This document shows positions 1 through 5,241 of a DNA stretch of 7,620 nucleotides, in pieces. The notes under the pieces were generated by a model, which did no database searches, was not told the DNA's origin, and saw only the letters and a list, made by a program, of their open reading frames with translations. Made by a program: the position numbers and the translations under genes. The DNA comes from Acidobacteriota bacterium (GTDB lineage: Bacteria > Acidobacteriota > UBA4820 > DSQY01), in contig JAKAJA010000079.1 in assembly GCA_021814085.1 (NCBI GenBank), forward strand, positions 1 through 7,620. Direction: 5' to 3'. Numbering within the stretch: the stretch's first letter is position 1; each line of letters begins with the position of its first letter.

Positions 1-3000
1 CATCAACACGACTTACAACTCGGCAAGCTACGGCGACGGCTCCACGGGGGCGGGCTACAGCTCCCTCAACGGCACGGGCAAGTTCGAGTTCCTCAAGGCG
101 ACGGGACCCGTATCGGGAGGATCCGTTCCGGTGCTCGGCACCGGCTCGGTTGGCGGGACCCTCAACGCGTACACCATCTCCGCCTCAACGGCCACCAAGG
201 GGCGCAGCAGCGCCCAACTCGTCCGGGTGCCTCAGTACAGTTCCGCGACCCTGGGCTCGAGCCTAACCGCGGCCGCGTGGAACGGCGGCGTCGGAGGTGT
301 GCTCGCCATCGACGTGAGCGGCCAACTCAGCCTGGGCGGCACGGTGAGCGTGGATGGGCTGGGCTTCCGGGGAGGAATCCAGCAGAACCTTGCGGGCGCG
401 TCAAACATAACCAACTCCTGGTACGCCACCGGGTCCACCACCACCTGTTTCGCCATGAAGGGGGAGGGCGTCGCTGGCACACCGCGACAGATGACCAATG
501 CCAATGCCGGGACGAACTTGGATGGCTACCCCAGCAGCCGCTCAGGCAACCGGGGCGACTATGCCCGCGGCGCGCCAGGCAACGCCGGCGGCGGCGGCAA
601 CGACAGCAATCCAAGCGCGAATGACCAGAACGCCGGAGGAGGAGGAGGAGGCAACGGAGGCAAGGGCGGCTCCGGCGGCCACTCCTGGAGCGCCGACGGC
701 GACCTCGGAGGCCTCGGGGGCGCGATCGTGCCCGATGCCGCGAACCTTCTCATCCTGGGCGGAGGCGGCGGGGCGGGAGCCCGGAACAACATGCCTGGTG
801 GCGATGGCGGCGGCGGCGCGGGGGGCGGCATCGTCCTCGTCCGGGCCCTCACCGTGACGGGTGTAGGCACGATCACCGCCAACGGCGGCGATTCACCCGG
901 AGTGCTCAATCCTTCTCTGTCCGATGCGGCCGGTGGCGGTGGCGCGGGTGGCACTGTCCTCGTCTACGCCCTCGGAGGCAACCTAGGCGGCCTCACGGTA
1001 CAGGCGAAAGGCGGCAGGGGGGGCGACGCCTGGCCGGCCCGGAGCGGCGCAACCTATCCCGGCGACCGGCACGGCCCAGGGGGCGGTGGCGGCGGCGGCG
1101 CGGTCCTCCTTGCGGGGGTGCCCGCTTCCGTCAACGTGAGCGGCGGCGCCACGGGCATCACAACGACCGCCAACGATGCTTATGGCGCGCTGCCTGGCAA
1201 TGCGGGGGCTCTGACGACGTCCATCCTCGGCACGCAAATTCCCGGAATAGACGCAGGAGGCGAGTGCTCCAGCTCGGGCACGTACATCTGGAAGTCCTCC
1301 AGCGCCGGCACGGGTTACGTCTCACCGGGCCAGACCATCAGCTACACGATCACGGTCAGGAACACCACCGCCTCTGACTGGACCAACGTAAACGTCTCCG
1401 ATTACCTGCCCGCCAATACGAGCTACGTCAGCGGCACGCTCACGACCTCCGCGCCAACTACGGATACGTACGCGGACAGCTTCCCGTCGGTGGGCTACAC
1501 CGGTTCGACCGGAACTATCGCCACTTGGAACGCAACGCCATGGGTCGAGGTCGGTGACGATGGCTCCGCGTCCGGCGGTTCCATCAGGGTCGTCGCCGAC
1601 GGTTCGGGGACCACGGACAGCATTCGCCTCCGAAACACCACGGCTGCCTGGTTATACCGCCCCGCCGACCTCCTCAACGGGGGCACGGGCGGCTGGACGA
1701 GCGCCAAGATCTCTTTTACCTACCGTCGCTCGGGCATGACCGGTGCGGACCGCGTGTATCTCCAAGTCTCCCCCAACGGGGACACGTCGACCTGGACTTC
1801 GCCGACAACCCTTTACACCATTGCTGGTTCGACTACTGGCGGAGTGACAGATACCAACTATTGGACCGTCGCGGGCCTGGACATCACACCTTACATGAGC
1901 AGCACCTTCGGGCTCAGGTTCTATCCGGGCACGACCTTCTCCAACACACTCTACATCGACAACGTCGTGATCACGCTGAGCAAGCCCTCAACCGCCTCCA
2001 TAACGCCGCCAACACTGGCGTCTGGTCTGACTTTGAATCGGGGAGACTCGCTTACCTTCACATATCAAGTCACCGTCGACCCCAACGCGGGGCCCGGCGT
2101 CACTGCCATAGCCAACACCGCCACGGTGACCGCCGACGGCGGCATCAACCAGTTCGCGACGGTGAGCAATCCCCTCCTGCCGGCGCCGAGCATCGCTCCT
2201 CCCATCCTCTCCGCCGATACCATCATCAGGGGAAGCTCGATCGTCGCCGGGGGCACCGTGACCGTCTTCAAAAACGGGGTTTCCATTGGGACCGCCACCG
2301 TCCAGGGCGATGGGACTTGGAACGTCCCTGTCTCAGGCCTTGTCGCCGGGAATGTGATCACGGCAAACGTGGCGAACGGAGGAGCGACTTCCGGGTTCTC
2401 AGCCCCCGTGGTGGTCTCGGCCAACGCCGCCGATGTGACACCGGCCCCCATGGTGAGCTCGCCCATCGACGCCGGAGCCACGAGCGTGACGGGCATCTCC
2501 ACCTCCCCCCCGGGGACGATCATCGACGTCTACGTGGACGATTCGTTCGTGGGCCAGACGGCGGTCCAGGCGGACCATTCCTGGTCCCTCGGCGGCATCG
2601 GGGCCCTCACGGATGGGCAGAAGATCACCGCCACCGCCACCGATTCTGCCAACAATCACGGCACCAGCGCTCCCTCCGCGCCCGTCTACGTCTCGGCCAA
2701 CGCGGGCGACCAGACGCCGGCCCCCACGGTCCTCGGACCCATCTACAACGGGGCCACGACGGTGATCGGCACATCCACTTCCCCGGCGGGCACGCTCATC
2801 GACGTCTTCGTGAACGGGGTCTTCCTCGGCCAAACCACTGTTCAGACGGGAGGCGCGTGGAGCCTGTCGGGTATCGGCTCCCTGGCGAACCTCGATTCCG
2901 TCACCGCCACGGCCACGGACTTGGCGAACAACCACGGCACCAGCGCCCCTTCGGCACCCGTCATCGTCGAACCCTCCGGCTCCGGGAATGTGACTCCGGC

Positions 3001-3796
3001 TCCCTCGGTTGATTCTCCCATCAGCGCCGGGGCCACGTCCGTTTCAGGGACCTCTCCCTCACCCGATGGCACCCGGATCGACGTTTACGCGGGCCTGACC
3101 TTCGTAGGCTGGACAACGGTTAGCGGAGGGACGTGGAGCCTGAGCGGCATTTCCGCCCTCACGGACGGCCAGGTCGTGACGGCCACGGCCACGGACAGCG
3201 CACACAGCCTCGCCACGTCCTCGCCTTCGGCCCCCGTGACGGTCTCAGGGGCAAGCGGAACCACCCCCGCCCCCTCCGTGACGGGTCCCATCTACGCCGG
3301 AGCGGCCAGCGTCACGGGGACCTCCACATCGCCGAACACGACCGGAATCGATGTTTACGTGAACGGAGTGTTCCTTGGTCACACCACGGTGACCAGCGGC
3401 GGATGGACGCTTGGCGGCCTCTCACCGCTCGTGGCAGGCACCGTGATCACCGCCACCGCCACGGAGACAGGCAAGGGCACCAGCGCTCCATCGAGCGGCG
3501 TCACTGTCTTAGCGGCACTCCCAGCGCTCCTGAGAGTGAAGTGGGCCACGTTGACGGGCTCGGGTGCGCTGGTCCCCCCTGTTCAGGCCACTGTATTCCC
3601 CAACGCGCCAAGTGATCCGGCCCTGCCCACGAGTAGCCCAGAAGTCACCTCTTTTGCCTCCGGCACCTACTTTCCGGACGAGACCACGGACGCGACGGAT
3701 ACCACCGTCCAGGTTGTCTACTACCAGCTTGAAGGCAACGCCGGAAGCACTCTCCGTGTCACCAAGAGCGGCGGGAACGTGGTCATCACTTATTGA
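1..3796 (+). CDS. Large exported glycine-rich/DUF11/Ig-repeat surface protein, 5'-partial
   Basis: The reading frame is open from base 2 to a TGA at 3794-3796, giving 1264 visible residues. The start and any signal peptide lie upstream of the window; the GTG at 131 is internal to an already open frame. Domains in order: turns with alternating hydrophobic residues and a glycine-rich region (about 284-1147), the first half of a DUF11-type domain (1316-1449), an inserted beta-sandwich-like domain (about 1463-1984), the second half of DUF11 (about 2009-2179), five Ig-like repeats (2180-3508) and a unique C-terminal domain (about 3524-3793). Composition is rich in Gly, Thr, Ser, Ala and Val with very few Cys or Lys, typical of exported bacterial adhesin or surface proteins. 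No LPxTG, C-terminal membrane helix or autotransporter barrel is visible, so the export route is unknown. A structural or adhesive role is inferred from architecture. A terminator follows 37 bases after the stop. Confidence 0.85.
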   Translation, partial: INTTYNSASYGDGSTGAGYSSLNGTGKFEFLKATGPVSGGSVPVLGTGSVGGTLNAYTISASTATKGRSSAQLVRVPQYSSATLGSSLTAAAWNGGVGGVLAIDVSGQLSLGGTVSVDGLGFRGGIQQNLAGASNITNSWYATGSTTTCFAMKGEGVAGTPRQMTNANAGTNLDGYPSSRSGNRGDYARGAPGNAGGGGNDSNPSANDQNAGGGGGGNGGKGGSGGHSWSADGDLGGLGGAIVPDAANLLILGGGGGAGARNNMPGGDGGGGAGGGIVLVRALTVTGVGTITANGGDSPGVLNPSLSDAAGGGGAGGTVLVYALGGNLGGLTVQAKGGRGGDAWPARSGATYPGDRHGPGGGGGGGAVLLAGVPASVNVSGGATGITTTANDAYGALPGNAGALTTSILGTQIPGIDAGGECSSSGTYIWKSSSAGTGYVSPGQTISYTITVRNTTASDWTNVNVSDYLPANTSYVSGTLTTSAPTTDTYADSFPSVGYTGSTGTIATWNATPWVEVGDDGSASGGSIRVVADGSGTTDSIRLRNTTAAWLYRPADLLNGGTGGWTSAKISFTYRRSGMTGADRVYLQVSPNGDTSTWTSPTTLYTIAGSTTGGVTDTNYWTVAGLDITPYMSSTFGLRFYPGTTFSNTLYIDNVVITLSKPSTASITPPTLASGLTLNRGDSLTFTYQVTVDPNAGPGVTAIANTATVTADGGINQFATVSNPLLPAPSIAPPILSADTIIRGSSIVAGGTVTVFKNGVSIGTATVQGDGTWNVPVSGLVAGNVITANVANGGATSGFSAPVVVSANAADVTPAPMVSSPIDAGATSVTGISTSPPGTIIDVYVDDSFVGQTAVQADHSWSLGGIGALTDGQKITATATDSANNHGTSAPSAPVYVSANAGDQTPAPTVLGPIYNGATTVIGTSTSPAGTLIDVFVNGVFLGQTTVQTGGAWSLSGIGSLANLDSVTATATDLANNHGTSAPSAPVIVEPSGSGNVTPAPSVDSPISAGATSVSGTSPSPDGTRIDVYAGLTFVGWTTVSGGTWSLSGISALTDGQVVTATATDSAHSLATSSPSAPVTVSGASGTTPAPSVTGPIYAGAASVTGTSTSPNTTGIDVYVNGVFLGHTTVTSGGWTLGGLSPLVAGTVITATATETGKGTSAPSSGVTVLAALPALLRVKWATLTGSGALVPPVQATVFPNAPSDPALPTSSPEVTSFASGTYFPDETTDATDTTVQVVYYQLEGNAGSTLRVTKSGGNVVITY
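284..1147 (+). repeat. Glycine-rich beta-repeat region of the surface protein
   Basis: This protein-level repeat recurs as a run of Gly followed by alternating hydrophobic residues and a closing Gly-rich turn. Units that can be lined up by eye are 284-375 (GGVGGVLAIDVSG, then VSVDGLGFRGG), 806-892 (GGGGAGGGIVLVRA, then TITANGG), 932-1027 (GGGGAGGTVLVYA, then TVQAKGGRGG) and 1079-1147 (GGGGGGGAVLLAG, then VNVSGG). Between them, about 578-780, lies a low-complexity Gly/Asn/Ser stretch with a (GGA)n DNA tract at 635-651. The alternating pattern suggests stacked beta turns (a beta-helix or beta-roll), which is inference. Comparable Gly-rich modules are known in large exported proteins of several Gram-negative phyla, but no function is established for them. 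Confidence 0.6.
1316..2179 (+). other. DUF11-type domain interrupted by an inserted beta-sandwich domain
   Basis: The first half (1316-1449) carries the classic DUF11 opening, GQTISYTITVRN followed by NVNVSDYLPANTSYVSG. The family's closing half, with its Gly-Asp then alternating strand pattern and an Asn-Thr-Ala-Thr-Val ending (LTLNRGDSLTFTYQVTV, then IANTATVTADGG), appears only at about 2009-2179. Between them sit some 175 residues with an independent pattern: WVEVGDDG near the start, SIRLRN, a Ser-Ala-x-Ile-Ser-Phe-x-Tyr-Arg-Arg strand, VYLQVSPNGD, then LRFYPGT and YIDNVVITL at the end. That pattern resembles jelly-roll or MAM-like carbohydrate- or protein-binding sandwiches. The nesting is read directly from the order of motifs; the fold of the insert is inferred. 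Confidence 0.6.
2180..3508 (+). repeat. Five tandem bacterial Ig-like repeats (Big_6-like)
   Basis: Repeats begin at about 2180, 2441, 2717, 2996 and 3266, with periods of 87, 92, 93 and 90 residues. Each opens with a Pro-Ala-Pro-(Ser/Thr/Met) linker and, in repeats 2-5, continues with P-I-x-x-G-A-x-x-V-x-G-x-S-x-S-P, an I-D-V-(Y/F) strand, a Gly-x-Thr-x-Val segment, W-(S/T)-L-(S/G)-G and V/I-T-A-T-A-T. Repeat 1 is clearly divergent and lacks this core. Repeats 2 and 3 share the closing block NHGTSAPSAPV, and repeats 3 and 5 share VNGVFLG and an almost identical opening. The pattern matches bacterial Ig-like modules of the Big_6/PF17936 type that form stalks in adhesins. Similarity is visible at the DNA level as well (for example around 2650 and 2930), suggesting recent duplication or conversion. 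Confidence 0.8.
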
Positions 3797-3808
3797 ACCT
3801 GCAGATGT

Positions 3809-3824
3809 CCCCTCTCCGGAGGGG
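3809..3824 (+). other. Small hairpin with UNCG-type tetraloop after the stop codon
   Basis: CCCCTC at 3809-3814 pairs with GAGGGG at 3819-3824 around the loop TCCG, giving C(UCCG)G in RNA, a canonical stable UNCG tetraloop. It lies 12 bases after the stop of the surface-protein gene and 9 bases before the terminator stem. It has no T run of its own, so it more likely protects the 3' end or assists termination than terminates alone. Confidence 0.5.
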
Positions 3825-3832
3825 CGCGCAAA

Positions 3833-3871
3833 AGAAGGGCGGGAGAATGTTCCCGCCCTTTTCCTGTTTTT
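3833..3871 (+). terminator. Rho-independent terminator, probably bidirectional
   Basis: A perfect 10-bp stem (3835-3844 with 3851-3860, core GGGCGGGA/TCCCGCCC) closes a 6-base loop and is followed by TTTT at 3859-3862 and TTTTT at 3867-3871. It serves the surface-protein gene. Read on the minus strand the same stem is followed by TTCTTTTG, so it could also end transcripts of the AI-2E family gene that converges from the right. Confidence 0.85.
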
Positions 3872-3905
3872 GGCTGCTCGTTCAGGCGACCAGGGTTGCG
3901 CCCTC

Positions 3906-4008
3906 GTACCAACTTGCCGTCCTTCGTCTACGTCCCGCAGGCGAGGATACACCTTCTCGCCGCGGCCGGGATGTGGATCCCGGCCCACGGGAAAGGACAG
4001 GTTGGTAT
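3906..4008. other. Structured intergenic element with three-way-junction inverted repeats
   Basis: The segment between the terminator and the AI-2E gene's stop codon folds almost completely. The outer stem pairs 3907-3915 with 3999-4007 (TACCAACTT / AGGTTGGTA), continues after a 3-base bulge with 3919-3924 and 3993-3998, and after a 9-base bulge with 3934-3937 and 3988-3991. Inside are two hairpins: 3940-3947 with 3954-3961 (GGCGAG/CTCGCC core) and 3964-3972 with 3977-3985 (GGCCGGGAT/ATCCCGGCC, 4-base loop). The linkers at the junction are two bases each. About 72 of 101 bases are paired. The wobble pairs (3914-4000, 3946-3955, and 3906-4008 if counted) are G-T on the plus strand and would be A-C mismatches on the minus strand, weakly favouring a plus-strand RNA. 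It starts directly after the minus-strand stop, so it could instead be a 3' UTR element, or a repetitive extragenic palindrome. No known RNA family was recognised. Confidence 0.5.
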
Positions 4009-5099
4009 CAGGCGGCGGGGCCGGCCCCCCTCTCCGGATCGGCCATGATGTTGGCGATGATGTCGGTGCGGTAGACCCTGGCCAGCTCGATGGAGACGGC
4101 GAAAAGCAGGGGCCCCACGATGACTCCCAGGAACCCCATGGTGGCGAGACCCCCGAGGACCCCCAGGAGGATCACCAGGAGGGGGATCTTGGCCTTGCCG
4201 CTGATGAAGAAGGGGCGGATGAAGTTGTCGATGCTCGATATGACCAGGACGCCCCAGATCACCAGGAAGATCCCGTTCCCCACGTGGTCGGTGGCGAGGA
4301 GGTAGAGGGCGGCCGGCACCCAGATCAGCGCGGTACCGACGAGGGGGATGAAGGCGCAGACGATCATCACGGCCCCGAAAAATACGGGCGACGGCACCCC
4401 CGCGATGGCGAAGCCGATTCCCCCCAGAACCCCTTGGACGACGCAGGTGAGGACGATGCCGTACATGACGGCCCCCACCACTCGCTCCACCGTGGAAGCA
4501 AGAATGACCTTGTCCGTATCCTTCAGCGGGACCATTTCCCAAAATCGCTTCACCATGCCCTCGCCGTCCCGGAAGAAGAAGAACAGCAGGGCCACCATGA
4601 CGAAAAACTTTACGACGGCCCCGAGGGTGTTCACCAGGATGGCTTTCGAAACGCCCACGGCCAGGGAACTCGCGCTATTCATGGCCGAGAGGAGCATGGC
4701 CTTCACGTCCACCTCGCTCAGGATTGGCTGGAGCTTCTCGATAATCTTTGCCACGGTGGGGTTGCTGAGGAACTCTTGACGCCCGGGAATCTGGCCCGTG
4801 GCGGCGGACTTCTGTACAAATTCGTAGACGGTCACCGTCTGCCCGGCGAAGAGGATGGCCATGATCGTCACGGGAACCACCACCACGAGGACTACTATGA
4901 CCGTCGAGAAGGCCGAAGCTAGGGAAACCCTGCCACGGAAGATTTTCAGGGAGAGACGCTGCAGGGGGTGGGCAGCCAGCGCGATGACCGCGGCCCAGGC
5001 GATGGCGGAAAGGAACGGCGAGAGGAGCCTGAACATGAGCGCGAGGATCGCCACGAGGCCGCCGAAGTACACCAGCGCGAAAAACACCTTCCGGTCCAT
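4008..5099 (-). CDS. AI-2E family transporter (PerM/YdiK/YhhT-like membrane protein)
   Basis: This complete gene encodes 363 residues, a usual length for the family, and ends at TGA (TCA at 4008-4010). The ATG at 5097-5099 is chosen because AAGGGAGA lies just upstream with a 6-base spacer; an in-frame upstream start at 5243 would add 48 non-hydrophobic residues and run into the divergent gene. Membrane segments are visible near residues 5-24, 27-45, 62-85, 152-176, 207-235, 238-268, 274-290 and 303-340, with a soluble stretch at about 90-150, as in AI-2E exporters. Family-like signatures include FIPLVGTALIWVPAALYLL (250-268), D-N-F-I-R-P (291-296) and the glycine-rich LLGVLGGLATMGFLGVIVGP block (311-330). 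Members have been linked to autoinducer-2 export, but others act as cation/proton antiporters or are uncharacterised, so the substrate cannot be assigned. It is divergent from the metallopeptidase gene and convergent with the surface-protein gene. Confidence 0.92.
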   Translation of the reverse strand: MDRKVFFALVYFGGLVAILALMFRLLSPFLSAIAWAAVIALAAHPLQRLSLKIFRGRVSLASAFSTVIVVLVVVVPVTIMAILFAGQTVTVYEFVQKSAATGQIPGRQEFLSNPTVAKIIEKLQPILSEVDVKAMLLSAMNSASSLAVGVSKAILVNTLGAVVKFFVMVALLFFFFRDGEGMVKRFWEMVPLKDTDKVILASTVERVVGAVMYGIVLTCVVQGVLGGIGFAIAGVPSPVFFGAVMIVCAFIPLVGTALIWVPAALYLLATDHVGNGIFLVIWGVLVISSIDNFIRPFFISGKAKIPLLVILLGVLGGLATMGFLGVIVGPLLFAVSIELARVYRTDIIANIMADPERGAGPAA

Positions 5100-5104
5100 G
5101 CTGT

Positions 5105-5112
5105 TCTCCCTT
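5105..5112 (-). promoter_or_regulatory. Ribosome binding site of the AI-2E family gene
   Basis: On the minus strand AAGGGAGA precedes the ATG at 5099-5097, with six bases between the GGGAG core and the start codon. It decides the start in favour of 5099 over the longer frame beginning at 5243. Confidence 0.75.
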
Positions 5113-5119
5113 GGCAGAC

Positions 5120-5148
5120 AGTATAGGAGTGGGGACTGGCTCCGGTAA
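5120..5148 (-). promoter_or_regulatory. Candidate sigma70-type promoter for the AI-2E family gene
   Basis: The minus strand reads TATACT at 5125-5120, a good -10 box, with TTACCG at 5148-5143 at a 17-base spacing as a weak -35 (3 of 6 consensus positions). The start point would fall near 5113, leaving a leader of about 14 bases that begins almost at the ribosome binding site. That is short, so the call is moderate. Confidence 0.4.
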
Positions 5149-5151
5149 AGC

Positions 5152-5170
5152 GGGGCCTTCTCTGGGCCCC
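5152..5170. other. GC-rich inverted repeat in the divergent control region
   Basis: GGGGCC at 5152-5157 and GGCCCC at 5165-5170 are separated by 7 bases, midway between the two candidate promoters. It could be an operator or a chance palindrome in GC-rich DNA; no regulator site was recognised. Confidence 0.25.
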
Positions 5171-5210
5171 CGCACCCCCCTATCCGGTCCGCCGACAGCG
5201 CCCCTTCTGC

Positions 5211-5216
5211 TATACT
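5211..5216 (+). promoter_or_regulatory. Candidate -10 box for the metallopeptidase gene
   Basis: TATACT stands 26 bases before the ATG at 5242. No convincing -35 hexamer is found at 16-18 bases upstream (TCCGCC at 5188-5193), so promoter activity may depend on an activator or this may be chance. The inferred leader is about 19 bases. Confidence 0.4.
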
Positions 5217-5230
5217 CCTCCCTATTTTGC

Positions 5231-5237
5231 GGGGGGA
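5231..5237 (+). promoter_or_regulatory. Ribosome binding site of the metallopeptidase gene
   Basis: A run of six G followed by A lies 4-5 bases before the ATG at 5242. It overlaps the coding part of the alternative TTG start at 5227 and so supports the ATG as the true start. A G6 tract as the Shine-Dalgarno core is somewhat unusual. Confidence 0.65.
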
Positions 5238-5241
5238 ATCC

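Noticed and set aside
545..1130. Mycobacterial PE_PGRS protein
   Set aside because: There is glycine richness but no regular Gly-Gly-Ala triplet pattern, and the DUF11 and Ig domains that follow are not part of PE_PGRS proteins.
1861..3012. Plus-strand open frame of 383 codons inside the surface-protein gene
   Set aside because: It is in a shifted frame of the Ig-repeat region, its translation is Arg/His-rich, and the repeat periodicity belongs to the main frame.
3906..4008. Integron attC site
   Set aside because: The arms TACCAAC and GTTGGTA fail the RYYYAAC/GTTRRRY consensus at two positions each, the structure is branched rather than a single bulged hairpin, and no integrase or other cassette is in view.
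4016..4027. GGGGCCGGCCCC palindrome
   Set aside because: It is inside the last codons of the AI-2E family gene (Gly/Pro/Ala-rich end) and has no T run; expected in GC-rich coding DNA.
3564..4922. Plus-strand open frame of 452 codons across the terminator region and the AI-2E family gene
   Set aside because: It runs through a terminator and the structured intergenic element, has a highly charged Asp/Glu/His/Gly composition opposite a membrane protein, and lacks any recognisable domain.
5227..5241. TTG at 5227 as start of the metallopeptidase
   Set aside because: The ATG at 5242 has the G-rich ribosome binding site directly upstream and opens straight into a signal peptide.
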